A DNA stretch of 64,000 bases, taken from positions 542,466-606,465 of the forward strand of contig NZ_VRYH01000003.1 of NCBI RefSeq assembly GCF_008079445.1. The letters are read 5' to 3'. Shown piece by piece: positions 25,654-35,034 of the stretch. The position numbers and the translations under genes are program-made. The notes beneath the pieces were generated by a model. It was given only the letters and a program-made list of their open reading frames with translations, did no database searches and was not told the DNA's origin. Position 1 is the stretch's first letter, and the number at the start of each line of letters is the position of its first letter. The DNA is from Aidingimonas lacisalsi. GTDB taxonomy: Bacteria > Pseudomonadota > Gammaproteobacteria > Pseudomonadales > Halomonadaceae.

Positions 25654-27003
25654 TTAGCGCAGCGAGAGAGCGGCGGAAGGCTGGTTTCCGACAGCATCCT
25701 GATAGGCGGCATCTTCTTCGGCTTCCGTTTCCGGTGAGAAACGGACCAGCAGGGCGCATAGCGATGCGACGATGACCGCCACGCCCAGGAAGAACAGGCC
25801 TTGCTGATAGGTCAACGTTTCAGAGCGGAACAAGAAACCCGCTGCCACGGCACCGGCATTGCCGCCGGCACCGACGATGCCGGCAACGGCGCCCAGGGCT
25901 TTCTTGTTGACGAACGGCACGATACCGAAGGTGGCGCCTTCGGCCATCTGCACGAACAAGCTGAAGACCAGCATGATGCCGATCGCCAGTGCCAGGACGT
26001 GCATCTGAGAGAAAAACATCAATGCGATCCCTTCGCACAGCATGGCGATGAATAACCAGCGCACGCGTCCTTTCAGGCCGCCATTGCGCGCAAACAGGTC
26101 CGAGAAAATCCCGCCCAGGGTACGAGCGAAAATGTTCATCAGCCCGAACAGACCAGCGATCATGCCGGCTGTCGCCAGAGTCAGGTCGAAGTTATCGAAG
26201 AAGTAGATAGCGGCGATGTTGTTGATGGTCAGTTCCACACCGAAGCAAGCGGCATAGACGATGAACAGTGCCCAGACACGGATATCCTTGACGGCGGTCG
26301 TCAGACCTTCCTTCATGCCGTGCTCACCCTTGGCGGGGGGCAGTTCGCCGCGTGCACGCAAGTCTTCGAAGTTACCGTCCGGCGCATCCTGAGCCAGGAA
26401 GTAATAGGCCAGTCCGGCCAAGAACAATACGATGCCGGGCACGACCATGGCGAGTCGCCAGCCAAAGGCTTCATTGACGCCCAGCATCATGACGCCGGAA
26501 AAGACCAGCGGCATCAGTATCTGGGTTGTGCCACCCCCCAGATTGCCCCATCCGGCCGAGGTGGCATTGGCCGTACCCACGACATTGGGGGCGAACATGA
26601 TCGAGGTATGGTATTGGGTGATTACGAAGGAGGCACCGATAGCCCCGATGGCCAGTCGCGCCAGCAGGAACGTCTCGAAGCTGTCGGCCAGGCCGATTCC
26701 CATCACCGGGATCGATCCGAGGCAGAGCAACCAGGTATAGGCCTTGCGAGGGCCGATACGGTCACACAGTACACCGATCAGCAGTCGTACGATCACCGTG
26801 ATGGCGACGGAGGCGATGATGGTATTGCCGATTTGCGTTTTGGTCAGTCCCAGATCGTCGCGTACCACTGCCATTAGTGGGGCGATGCCGAACCAACCGA
26901 AAAAGCAAATATGGAATGCGAACCAGGAGAGATGGAAGGCTCGCATCTGTGGTGTTTTGAAATTGAGAAGACGTATCTTGTTCGCTTTGTTACGAATGTC
27001 CAT
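25654..27003 (-). CDS. narK: NarK/NasA-family nitrate/nitrite transporter (MFS)
   Basis: The 449-residue protein has twelve hydrophobic segments and the nitrate-signature loop NATSAGWGNLGGGTTQ near residue 150, with a second glycine-rich motif GIVGAGGNAGAVAAGF near 395. Both are hallmarks of the nitrate/nitrite porter family. It would feed the assimilatory reductases at the left of the window, which have no transporter beside them. The ATG follows GAGG. An RNA hairpin CCTTC-AATGGT-GAAGG lies in its leader (27046-27061), but no terminator follows it. Confidence 0.93.
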   Translation of the reverse strand: MDIRNKANKIRLLNFKTPQMRAFHLSWFAFHICFFGWFGIAPLMAVVRDDLGLTKTQIGNTIIASVAITVIVRLLIGVLCDRIGPRKAYTWLLCLGSIPVMGIGLADSFETFLLARLAIGAIGASFVITQYHTSIMFAPNVVGTANATSAGWGNLGGGTTQILMPLVFSGVMMLGVNEAFGWRLAMVVPGIVLFLAGLAYYFLAQDAPDGNFEDLRARGELPPAKGEHGMKEGLTTAVKDIRVWALFIVYAACFGVELTINNIAAIYFFDNFDLTLATAGMIAGLFGLMNIFARTLGGIFSDLFARNGGLKGRVRWLFIAMLCEGIALMFFSQMHVLALAIGIMLVFSLFVQMAEGATFGIVPFVNKKALGAVAGIVGAGGNAGAVAAGFLFRSETLTYQQGLFFLGVAVIVASLCALLVRFSPETEAEEDAAYQDAVGNQPSAALSLR

Positions 27004-27311
27004 GGGGTTGCCTCGTCGAATGACAGTCGAACACGGAGACTTGATCCTTCACCATTGAAGGTCGGTTCGACGCACTCGTACCCCTTGAGGAGCCTGGTCT
27101 ACGTCTTGTATTGGGTGTTCTCTAATCAAGCAACATGGCTGCCAGATTTTTTAATGAGATTTAATATCAATAATTTAAGTTTGTCTGCTTGTAAAGGCGA
27201 GAGGGAACAGTCAGATCGAGGCACCATATGGGGAGGATACGGGCGGGGTTTGCACAATAAGAATGCAATGGTGCATGTCTATCGGCATTTGTCATGAGTC
27301 ATAGCAGGGAT
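27004..27311. other. narK upstream region
   Basis: These 308 bases carry no gene. They include an AT-rich stretch around 27145-27180 that could hold the narK promoter and the small leader hairpin noted under narK. I found no clear sigma-54, FNR or NarL site. Confidence 0.5.
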
Positions 27312-27357
27312 GTTGCAACGACAACACCCCGCAAAAGCGGGGTGTTGTCGTTGCAAC
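27312..27357. repeat. Long perfect hairpin (21-bp stem, AAAA loop)
   Basis: A 21-base left arm ending in CACCCCGC is matched exactly by its inverted copy starting GCGGGGTG, with a four-base loop. It lies 19 bases after the stop of the M23 peptidase gene and probably ends that transcript, although no U-run follows on the minus strand. A fully perfect stem of this length is longer than a usual terminator. Confidence 0.75.
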
Positions 27358-27375
27358 GGAAGACGGTTGAGGGCG

Positions 27376-29091
27376 CTATGTATCGTCGCTGTTGCTCTGC
27401 GCTTCCCGGTTCCTGCCAGTACTGGCGACGACGGTACCATTCTCGCCGTTTTCCAGCCGAGCCAGAAGCTCTTCGGACTCTTGCTTGAAACTGGCCAGCG
27501 CTTCGCCTTTCAGGTTCTGGCTTTCAGGCAGATCGACACGCATGGGATCGACGCGATCGCTGTTGACGATGATCTCGTAATGCAGATGAGGACCGGTACT
27601 GCGGCCCGTATTGCCGGAGAAAGCAATGCGTTCCCCCATCGAGACTCGTTCGCCCTGTTCCACGGTTTGTTGAGACAGATGCAGGTAGCGAGACTGATAG
27701 CCGTTGTCGTGTTCGATGACAAGATAACGCCCCGCCAACGGGTCATTACCCACTTTCTTGACACGTCCATCGGCGGGGGATTCCACCGGTGTGCCGGTCG
27801 ACATGGCAAAGTCCGTGCCGTAATGGGGACTGATGCGGCCCGTTATCGGGTGCTTGCGTCTCAAATTGAAAGACGAACTGATACGATGGTCGCCGCTGAA
27901 GGGGTAGCGACTGAAGGCAGGATCGAGGCTTTGACCTTCCGGCGTATAGAAGCGATTGTCGGCGCTGTTACGCACGACGGTCAGATCCATGCGTTCGCCC
28001 TCGTAATGCACGGCGAGCACACGGGCATCAAGACTCTCACCATCGATGATGTCGGATTCGACAAGCACATGAAATCGGTCGCCGTTACGCGTATCCCGGC
28101 GGAAATCCAGCTTCTTTTCCAGAACGTTCGAGAGAGAGGAAACCTCCCGGGCCGACAATCCCGTGGCTTCCGCGGAACGACCGAAACTGCCGGTCACCTT
28201 GCCGGCGAATAGGCGCTGTGTTGCTTCGCCGGAGCGTTCTATCTCGGAAACGTCGAAGCCACTATCTTCTTGCTGGATGAGATAGCCCTTGCGGGAGTTC
28301 TTCATTATTCGTAACGCGAGTAACTGCCCACTGTCATCCAGCTGATATTCGAAATTGTCACCGGTACGCATATGCGTCAAGACGTTCTTGTCAGGAACGC
28401 TGTCCAGCAGTTCCATGACGTCGCTATACCCCATGCCTAGCGACCGCTCGGCAAGCACGGCAAAGGTATCGCCTTGCTGAATGGTGTAGCTTTCCCACTG
28501 TGGGACATGATCTTCCTTGGCGACGATTTCCTGATCCAGAAATACGCTACCATCGTCAAACAGTTCCAGAGGGTCTGCCGAAAAATCATCGTAGGAGGTG
28601 CCGCCAGCAATGTAATCGGCGTTGCCGGTGGCGTCATCGCCTGACACTGCGTCGCCGGTCAATTGCATGGCAATATGTAGTACTCGATTGTCAATATCGC
28701 CATTATCGGTCGTGGCCAATGACGTGCTATTGCCCTCAGTCGACTTGGTCTTGCCAGTGTCCAACTGTGCCAGGGATTCATCGATTTTGGCAGCTTCGGC
28801 GCGGGAAATCGGGTCAATGTCGGCGAGCGCGGGGGCTTCAAGCTCGTCGATCGCAACCATGGCCATCTGGATGCTTTGCGCTAGTGTCGAGGGCTTGGAA
28901 GCCTCGGGAAGCGTAGCAACACGAGTGTCGACTTCGATGGGGACGGTGACGATTTTTCGGGAGTCGCTATCGGTATTTTGTTCGTCGAAAGCGGAGAAGA
29001 TTTTTTGCGTGCCCAGCACAGTAACCATGGTGGCGGCAGGTAACAGAAGTAACTTGTGCGTGCGGGGCAGCGAATGAAGTATTCGCAACAT
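27376..29091 (-). CDS. mepM: M23 peptidoglycan endopeptidase with LysM/OapA-like domain (MepM-like)
   Basis: The 571-residue protein has an N-terminal membrane anchor (about residues 13-30), a long low-complexity linker, a LysM/OapA-like domain (YTIQQGDTFAVLAERSLGMGYSDVMELL, about residues 195-240) and a C-terminal M23 metallopeptidase. Zinc and catalytic residues lie in HYGTDFA (about 420) and HLHYEI (about 505). MepM/YebA-type enzymes cut DD-crosslinks to allow cell-wall growth, acting in the periplasm. It is longer than E. coli MepM, mainly through the acidic linker. Confidence 0.9.
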   Translation of the reverse strand: MLRILHSLPRTHKLLLLPAATMVTVLGTQKIFSAFDEQNTDSDSRKIVTVPIEVDTRVATLPEASKPSTLAQSIQMAMVAIDELEAPALADIDPISRAEAAKIDESLAQLDTGKTKSTEGNSTSLATTDNGDIDNRVLHIAMQLTGDAVSGDDATGNADYIAGGTSYDDFSADPLELFDDGSVFLDQEIVAKEDHVPQWESYTIQQGDTFAVLAERSLGMGYSDVMELLDSVPDKNVLTHMRTGDNFEYQLDDSGQLLALRIMKNSRKGYLIQQEDSGFDVSEIERSGEATQRLFAGKVTGSFGRSAEATGLSAREVSSLSNVLEKKLDFRRDTRNGDRFHVLVESDIIDGESLDARVLAVHYEGERMDLTVVRNSADNRFYTPEGQSLDPAFSRYPFSGDHRISSSFNLRRKHPITGRISPHYGTDFAMSTGTPVESPADGRVKKVGNDPLAGRYLVIEHDNGYQSRYLHLSQQTVEQGERVSMGERIAFSGNTGRSTGPHLHYEIIVNSDRVDPMRVDLPESQNLKGEALASFKQESEELLARLENGENGTVVASTGRNREAQSNSDDT

Positions 29092-29162
29092 GAGTGGTGA
29101 CCGTACTTTTTAGCTGGATAAAAAAAGCACGATGACCTTAACGCATGATAAATAAAATGCCT

Positions 29163-29184
29163 ATCCTGTAAATAAATACAGGAT
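29163..29184. repeat. Inverted repeat upstream of the M23 peptidase
   Basis: ATCCTGTA and TACAGGAT are perfect arms with an AATAAA spacer, 72 bases upstream of the peptidase ATG. It may be an operator or promoter-proximal hairpin. Confidence 0.45.
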
Positions 29185-29287
29185 GTCATGCTAACGACTC
29201 GCTATGCCCCGAATTTTCAGTGATTCACAGGTTCAATCCGGGGAATTAGTGCATGATGTCAGCGTTGTTTCAGCCTTTGCCCGACCA

Positions 29288-29326
29288 AGAAAGCGAAGCG
29301 TTGGATCCTCGAACGCTTCGCTTTCT
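29288..29326. terminator. Terminator of the pirin gene
   Basis: AGAAAGCGAAGCGTT and AACGCTTCGCTTTCT form a 15-bp perfect stem with a nine-base loop, immediately after the pirin stop at 29333. The minus-strand tail has only short U content, so termination strength is uncertain. Confidence 0.65.
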
Positions 29327-29332
29327 ATCACC

Positions 29333-30181
29333 TTAACCCGTCAAGGTGCCGTTTCGATAGTCGTCCAGGGCCTGCTCCAGCTCTTCACGATGGTTCATGA
29401 CGAAGGGGCCGTAATGAGCGATAGGTTCGCGATGAGGCGTTCCTGCCAGCAGTAGTAACTGGGTATCTTCGTTAGCGGTCAACGGTAAGTATTCCCCCTC
29501 GCTCATGCGAGCCAACTGGCCGGATGGAACCGATTGATCGCCGATTGTCGCAGTCCCGGTAAATACATAAACGAGCAGTGTCGGCGATAGCTGCTCCAGG
29601 TCCAGCCGACTATCCTGGGCCAGTGTGACATGGGCAACTCCGCCGTGTCCCGCCAGAGCATCCAGGGGGCCTTCGACCTGCGCACCGTCGGTGGTCCGCC
29701 ATGTGCCTCCCAACGCAATCAGACCGGCGTTGTGTCCGGCCAGTCGAGGCATCTCGGTGCTGCGGACGTCACGGTAAGTGGCCGGCGAAAGCTTATCCTT
29801 GGCGGCGAGGTTGATCCACAACTGGAATGCATGCAGTCCCTGGTTGTCGGTCAGTGGCATTTCCGAGTGAATAATACCCCGCCCGGTGTGCATCCATTGG
29901 GCATCCCCGGCATGGATGGTACTGGCATGGCCTAGATGGTCCTCGTGGGTCAGGCCCCCATGGATCACATAGGTCAGGGTTTGCATACCCCGATGTGGAT
30001 GCGGTGGAAAGCCACCGATGTAATCATCCGGTTGATCGGAACCCAGCTCATCCAGCATCAGGAAGGGGTCCAGTCCACCTTCGAAATCGTGCAGGCGATT
30101 GATTTTGACACCATCACCATCTTGACTGGGGTGACTGCTAATCACGCGCTCGATGCGTCGTTGTGTCTTTGCGTTTGCCAT
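29333..30181 (-). CDS. Pirin-family protein
   Basis: The 282-residue bicupin has the pirin signature: FLMLDELGSD, GGFPPHPHRGMQTLTYVI with the metal-binding His residues at about 60-63, the HEDHLGHASTI region near 80 and a C-terminal pirin_C domain. Some bacterial pirins have quercetinase activity; others modulate metabolism. It is divergent from a LysR gene with a palindromic LysR box between, and a glutathionyl-hydroquinone reductase follows, which together suggest a quinone/electrophile response. Confidence 0.92.
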   Translation of the reverse strand: MANAKTQRRIERVISSHPSQDGDGVKINRLHDFEGGLDPFLMLDELGSDQPDDYIGGFPPHPHRGMQTLTYVIHGGLTHEDHLGHASTIHAGDAQWMHTGRGIIHSEMPLTDNQGLHAFQLWINLAAKDKLSPATYRDVRSTEMPRLAGHNAGLIALGGTWRTTDGAQVEGPLDALAGHGGVAHVTLAQDSRLDLEQLSPTLLVYVFTGTATIGDQSVPSGQLARMSEGEYLPLTANEDTQLLLLAGTPHREPIAHYGPFVMNHREELEQALDDYRNGTLTG

Positions 30182-30282
30182 GTCGTTACTCCCGGATAGG
30201 TCGGTATTGCCAATTCATTACTGATATCGTCATTGTAGGTCAGTTTTTTCGAATGTTAATCGCATATTTTTGGTCTATTGTT

Positions 30283-30295
30283 TCGATAATATCGA
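30283..30295. promoter_or_regulatory. LysR box (T-N11-A) between pirin and LysR genes
   Basis: TCGATAATATCGA is a dyad with the T-N11-A form recognised by LysR proteins; the dyad extends one base on each side (TTCGAT-AAT-ATCGAA). It is 17 bases before the LysR ATG and 101 bases before the pirin ATG. Confidence 0.65.
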
Positions 30296-30311
30296 ACGTA
30301 TGGAGTGATCC

Positions 30312-31232
30312 ATGTCACGAGTCACACTATTGCAGTGGCAAATGCTGGCGGCTGTCGTCGACCATGGTGGCTTTGCCCGGGCCGCCGAGGCGATCCATAA
30401 GAGTCCCTCGACACTGAACCATGCCGTGCACAAGCTGGAAGAGCAGTTGGGAGTGGCTTTGTTGGAGCCGGTGGGGCGGCAAGTCAGGCTGACGGAATCC
30501 GGCGAGTTGCTGCTGCGCCGGGCCCGCCAACTGCTGGAAGGTGCCGAAGTCCTGGAGGATGTAGCTGGCCGGCTGGCCGAAGGTCTGGAAGCGGAAGTCG
30601 TGCTGGCCGTCGATCAGATATTTCCGCCCGATGCGCTGGCGCATGCGTTGGAGGTGTTTTCCGCTACCTACCCTTATGTGCGTGTCCAGTTACATGAAAC
30701 GGTGCTCAACGGTGGCATCGAAATGCTTTATGACGGCCGCGCTGACCTGGTCGTATCGGGACTGGCAGCACAGGGGTTCCTGGGAGAGCCCATCGTGACA
30801 GTGAATTTCATCGCCGTGGCGCATCCCGAGCATCCCCTTCATCAACTGGGGCGGGCGCTGGATCTGCGCGATCTCGAACGCCATCGCCAATTGGTCGTGA
30901 GGGATTCGGCCTTGCGTCAGTCGATGGATGCCGGCTGGTTGAAAGCGGAACAGCGCTGGACGGTCAGTCACCTCGCCACCTCGTTGGATATGCTGGAGCG
31001 TGGCCTGGGGTTCGCGTGGATGCCCGAAACGTTGATCCAGCCCGCCTTGGCTGCGGAGAGATTGCAACCCTTGCCCTTGGTGGCGGGAGGAATCCGCAAA
31101 GCGCCGATGCAACTGATCCATCGCGATCGAGACCGAGCGGGACCGGCGACCCTGGCGATGGCCGAGGCGTTGCTGAATTCGGTAACGCTGTGCTGTGAGG
31201 CGGCTTATGATTCGACGGCATCGAACGAATAA
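30312..31232 (+). CDS. LysR-family regulator
   Basis: The 306-residue protein has a LysR winged helix (LLQWQMLAAVVDHGGFARAAEAIHKSPSTLNHAVHKLEEQLG) and a LysR substrate-binding domain. GGAG stands six bases before the ATG. Divergence from pirin and the LysR box between them indicate that it controls the pirin gene and itself. The downstream hydroquinone reductase starts 79 bases after its stop and may be read from the same transcript. Confidence 0.92.
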   Translation: MSRVTLLQWQMLAAVVDHGGFARAAEAIHKSPSTLNHAVHKLEEQLGVALLEPVGRQVRLTESGELLLRRARQLLEGAEVLEDVAGRLAEGLEAEVVLAVDQIFPPDALAHALEVFSATYPYVRVQLHETVLNGGIEMLYDGRADLVVSGLAAQGFLGEPIVTVNFIAVAHPEHPLHQLGRALDLRDLERHRQLVVRDSALRQSMDAGWLKAEQRWTVSHLATSLDMLERGLGFAWMPETLIQPALAAERLQPLPLVAGGIRKAPMQLIHRDRDRAGPATLAMAEALLNSVTLCCEAAYDSTASNE

Positions 31233-31310
31233 GGCGAATTTATCCGCTTGATGGTCGACTGCGTCGTATTAGAGTGGAATCAGATATTCAAACAGTCGGG
31301 AGGAGTCGTC

Positions 31311-32312
31311 ATGGGACTGCTGATTAATGGTACCTGGTACGACCAGTGGTATGACACGGAGAAGCATGGCGGCGAATTCGTCCGCGAATCGGCGCAACTG
31401 AGGGATTGGGTCACGGCAGAAGGTCAACCGGGGCCGGAAGGGCAGAGGGGCTTGCTCGCTGAAGCCGGTCGTTACCATCTCTATGTGTCGCTGGCCTGCC
31501 CCTGGGCGCATCGGACATTGTTGATGCGCAAGCTCAAGGGGCTGGAATCGCTGATCGGCATGTCTTATGTGAGTCCACTGATGCTCGATCAGGGCTGGAC
31601 CTATCACCAGGACGAAGGCGCCAGTGGGGATCCCGTCAACGGTGTGACCTATCATCGCGAACTCTATACCTTGACCGATCCGCAATATACGGGGCGTGTT
31701 ACGGTGCCTGTCCTCTGGGACAAACACGAGCAGCGAATCGTCAACAATGAATCCGCCGACCTGGTCAGGATCTTCAATACCGCTTTCGATGAGTTGACCG
31801 GCAACCGGTTCGATTTCTATCCCCAGGATCTTCGTGAAACCATTGATGCCATCAATGCCGATGTCTATGACCACATCAACAATGGTGTCTACAAGTCCGG
31901 GTTTGCGACGCAGCAGTCTGTCTACGACAAGCACGTGACGGCCCTTTTCAAGGCGCTTGATCGCATGGAGACGCGTCTTGCCGATCACCGTTATCTGGCT
32001 GGTGAGTGGCTGACCGAGGCGGACATTCGCTTGTTCACCACCCTGGTGCGTTTCGATGCCGTCTATCACGGGCACTTCAAATGCAATCTCAGACGCATCG
32101 AAGACTATCCCAACCTGTCGAATTATCTGCGTGAACTCTACCAATGGCCCGGTGTGGCGGAGACCGTGAATATGGATCATATCCAGCGCCACTACTATTA
32201 CAGCCATGACACCATCAACCCGACCCGTATCGTTCCCAAGGGCCCGTGGCTCGACCTTGAGCGGCCGCACGATCGTGAGCGACTGCCGGGCAACGGGATC
32301 CGGGCGAGGTGA
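31311..32312 (+). CDS. Glutathionyl-hydroquinone reductase (PcpF/YqjG-type GST)
   Basis: The 333-residue protein is a Xi-class glutathione transferase. The catalytic Cys lies in the SLACPWAHRTL motif near residue 57, and INGTWYDQWY and NNESADLVR are family-conserved. It reduces glutathionyl-(hydro)quinones in the cytoplasm. I use the ATG at 31311, after GGGAGGAG; the frame extends back to 31248. Confidence 0.93.
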   Translation: MGLLINGTWYDQWYDTEKHGGEFVRESAQLRDWVTAEGQPGPEGQRGLLAEAGRYHLYVSLACPWAHRTLLMRKLKGLESLIGMSYVSPLMLDQGWTYHQDEGASGDPVNGVTYHRELYTLTDPQYTGRVTVPVLWDKHEQRIVNNESADLVRIFNTAFDELTGNRFDFYPQDLRETIDAINADVYDHINNGVYKSGFATQQSVYDKHVTALFKALDRMETRLADHRYLAGEWLTEADIRLFTTLVRFDAVYHGHFKCNLRRIEDYPNLSNYLRELYQWPGVAETVNMDHIQRHYYYSHDTINPTRIVPKGPWLDLERPHDRERLPGNGIRAR

Positions 32313-32353
32313 GGAGAAGTGTCAAGGGACGGGTTATAGAACCACCCTTAACG

Positions 32354-32809
32354 TTAGGAGGCGGGTTGCCGTGCCAGCCAGCGATCGAGCGCATTGGCGA
32401 ATTCGCGCTTGTCGATGTCCGAGTATCCCTTGGGACCGCCGGTGTGTTCGCCGCTGGCGCGTAGCGTTTCCATGAAGTCGCGCATCTGAACGCGGGCGCG
32501 GATGTTGTTCTGGTCGAGCGTTTCCCCTCGCGTCGTCATGACGCGCGCGCCTTTGTCGAGCGCTTCCATCGCCAGCGGAAGATCCGACGTGATGACCAGG
32601 TCACCGGCTTCGAGGCGATCGATGATCTCGTGATCGGCGGCATCAAAACCGCTGGCGACCGTCATCGACCTGACCCAGCGTGAGGCGGGGAGCGGCACTT
32701 GGTGATTGGCGACGAACCTTGTCGATGTGTGAGTTCGTTCCGCTGCTCTGACGATGATGTCGCGAGCTGCGCGAGGGCAGGCGTCTGCATCGACCCAAAG
32801 GTTCGACAT
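32354..32809 (-). CDS. YaiI/YqxD-family (DUF188) protein
   Basis: The 151-residue protein matches the UPF0178 family, with the N-terminal MSNLWVDADACP and the GDLVITSDLPLA block near residue 78. A conserved set of Asp residues resembles PIN/NYN nuclease folds, but no function is established. The ATG at 32809 has GGAG seven bases upstream; starts further out at 32875 lack support. Confidence 0.9.
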   Translation of the reverse strand: MSNLWVDADACPRAARDIIVRAAERTHTSTRFVANHQVPLPASRWVRSMTVASGFDAADHEIIDRLEAGDLVITSDLPLAMEALDKGARVMTTRGETLDQNNIRARVQMRDFMETLRASGEHTGGPKGYSDIDKREFANALDRWLARQPAS

Positions 32810-33268
32810 GATCGGGCTCCATGAAAAAGACTGGTCAGGTGGATTAGCCAATGGTAGCATGCGCACTCCTCGCATGTGTTGACCCCACCATCGTAACGAA
32901 TCGTTTTCGTCATGGGGCCGTCGGTAAGGCGGTTGTCAGTGACGATGCTTTGCGAGACGCCCGAGAGACTATCCGGGTGTCTGACTCAATAGATGGAGCG
33001 CCCCGCGTCGGTAACTACCGAATCAAGGCGCAAACGGTCGCCACAGCGATTTGCCGAGAGTGCTCGTCGGACACGATCCGATAAGTGCTTGGTCGGGCAT
33101 GACGAGATTGGTGTCATGCTCGGTACGTGAATCGAATGCCAGGTGCGACCGGTGTCCCAGACGCTCGTGTGCATCCTGCTCGAAAGCAGGGCTGACGCGA
33201 ATTGGCTTGAATCAGGGGCACCATCCATTTTCGTTGCCGGACTGACCGGCTAACTCAAGGTGTGATTG
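32810..33268. other. Long 5' region of the DEAD-box helicase gene
   Basis: About 390 bases before the helicase gene contain no convincing coding sequence. A small hairpin (CCTGC / GCAGG near 33172-33187) is present. A long untranslated leader is usual for cold-inducible DeaD/CsdA mRNAs, so this may be regulatory, but I cannot identify a cold-box element. Confidence 0.4.
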
Positions 33269-34963
33269 ATGACCTCGACTTCTGTCGCTTCGTCGACTTT
33301 CGGCGATATGGCACTTGTGCCTGCCGTACTCTCAGCCCTGGAAACTCTGGGCTATGAAACACCGTCTCCGATCCAGGAGCGTACCATTCCCGAATTGCTC
33401 GAAGGGCGTGACTTGCTGGGCCAGGCACAAACCGGCACCGGCAAGACGGCTGCGTTTGCGCTGCCGATCCTTTCGCGTCTCGATATCGAGCGCCGCGAGC
33501 CCCAGGTGCTGGTATTGGCACCGACTCGTGAATTGGCGCAGCAGGTCGCTGTGTCGTTCAGCCGTTATGGCCAGAATCTCAAAGGGCTGGAAGTGGCTAC
33601 GCTCTGTGGCGGCCAGGAATATCGCGAACAACTCGGTGCTCTCAAGCGTGGAGCCCAGGTCGTCGTGGGAACGCCGGGTCGCGTGATCGATCACCTCAAT
33701 CGTGGCAGCCTCAAGCTCGACGGCTTGTCCGCCCTGGTGTTGGATGAGGCTGACGAGATGCTGCGCATGGGCTTCATCGACGACGTCAAGCGTGTCGTCG
33801 CCGATACGCCGCAAACCGCCCAGCGAGTGTTCTTCTCGGCGACGTTGCCGGCGGAGATCGAGCGTATCGTCAACCGTTACCTGGTCGACCCGGTCAAGGT
33901 CATGATCGAAGCCAGTGCCGGTACCGCCGAAAGCATCGATCAGCATGTCGTGCGTATCGATGGCGGCGCGAAGCTGGAGGCACTGTCGCGCATTCTGGAA
34001 GTGGAGCCGGTCGATGGTGCCATCGTCTTCGTTCGCACCCGTGCGTCTTGTACCACCCTGGTGGAGCAGTTGACGGCACGTGGCATCAATGCGGCAGCGC
34101 TGTCGGGCGATCTCGATCAGAGCCTGCGCGAGCGCACCGTGACGCGTCTCAAGCGCGGTAAGGTCGATGTGCTTATTGCCACCGATGTTGCTGCACGTGG
34201 CTTGGATGTGGCGCGTATCACGCATGTCATCAACTACGACCTGCCCCAGGATAGCGAAGCTTATACCCACCGCATCGGTCGTACGGGCCGGGCCGGGCGT
34301 AGCGGCGTAGCGATCACCTTCGCCGGTGCTCGCGAGAATCGCAAGGTACGCTGGCTGGAACAGGCTACCGGGCAGCACATGTCGGAGATGGCGCTTCCCG
34401 ATGAGGCCGCTATCCGGGCCCATCGCGATGAGGCGTTCCATACTCGTACGGTCGGGACGCTAACCAGTGGTGCTGAAGAGCAGCGTGCGCTGATCGAGCG
34501 GCTGATCGAAGAAGGTCATGATCCGGTCGAACTGGCTTGTGCCTTCGCCGCCATGGCTCGTGCGGAGGAACCATCCATCGGTCGGTTGCAGGCGCCGCGC
34601 AAGGAGCACTCGCCGCGTGAAGGCAAGCCGCGTCGCCGTGATGACCGCGGTCCTCGCGAAGGCATGACACGTTATCGTGTTGCCGTCGGACACAAGGATG
34701 GCATCAAGCCCGGGCAATTGGTCGGCGCGCTGGCCAATGAAGGCGGTATCGAAGGCAATCGGATCGGGCGCATCGATATCCGTGATGGTTTCTCCACCAT
34801 CGAACTGCCGAGCTCACTACCGGCCGGTATCCTGGCCAAGATGTCGCGGGCACGTGTTGGCGGTCAGGCATTGGCGATCAGCGAGGACAAGGGAAACTCC
34901 GGGCCTCCGCCGCGTCGTCGTCAGGATGACAATGCTCCCGTTCGGCGTCGTCAGCGGGCCTGA
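33269..34963 (+). CDS. deaD: DEAD-box ATP-dependent RNA helicase (DeaD/CsdA-like)
   Basis: The 564-residue protein unwinds RNA in ribosome assembly and cold adaptation. It shows the Q motif (YETPSPIQERTIPELL), AQTGTGKT (motif I, about residue 48), PTRELA, DEAD in VLDEADEM (about 158), SAT in FFSATLP and HRIGRTGRAGR (motif VI, about 330). The C-terminus has a DbpA-type RNA-binding domain (RYRVAVGHKDGIKPGQLVGALANEGGI) and a basic RRRQDD tail. It matches CsdA architecture but is shorter than the E. coli protein. Confidence 0.93.
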   Translation: MTSTSVASSTFGDMALVPAVLSALETLGYETPSPIQERTIPELLEGRDLLGQAQTGTGKTAAFALPILSRLDIERREPQVLVLAPTRELAQQVAVSFSRYGQNLKGLEVATLCGGQEYREQLGALKRGAQVVVGTPGRVIDHLNRGSLKLDGLSALVLDEADEMLRMGFIDDVKRVVADTPQTAQRVFFSATLPAEIERIVNRYLVDPVKVMIEASAGTAESIDQHVVRIDGGAKLEALSRILEVEPVDGAIVFVRTRASCTTLVEQLTARGINAAALSGDLDQSLRERTVTRLKRGKVDVLIATDVAARGLDVARITHVINYDLPQDSEAYTHRIGRTGRAGRSGVAITFAGARENRKVRWLEQATGQHMSEMALPDEAAIRAHRDEAFHTRTVGTLTSGAEEQRALIERLIEEGHDPVELACAFAAMARAEEPSIGRLQAPRKEHSPREGKPRRRDDRGPREGMTRYRVAVGHKDGIKPGQLVGALANEGGIEGNRIGRIDIRDGFSTIELPSSLPAGILAKMSRARVGGQALAISEDKGNSGPPPRRRQDDNAPVRRRQRA

Positions 34964-34986
34964 CGCCTAGTCCGTACAGGACGTTT

Positions 34987-35019
34987 ATGCCGGCGCTTGC
35001 TTGGATGCAGCGCCGGCAT
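34987..35019. terminator. Bidirectional hairpin between converging genes
   Basis: ATGCCGGCGCT and AGCGCCGGCAT pair in an 11-bp stem with an 11-base loop between the helicase stop and the convergent FAD dehydrogenase stop. Tails are not U-rich, so it may be a weak shared terminator. Confidence 0.6.
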
Positions 35020-35034
35020 TCGTTTGTGGTCCGC

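Noticed and set aside
27046..27061. Hexaloop hairpin CCTTC-AATGGT-GAAGG in the narK leader as a NasT target
   Set aside because: The loop has A1 and G4, but no terminator or second hairpin follows before the start codon, and the loop's outer bases could pair. A short hairpin like this is expected by chance.
33332..34441. 369-codon minus-strand open frame opposite the DEAD-box helicase
   Set aside because: Antisense shadow of an unmistakable helicase gene.
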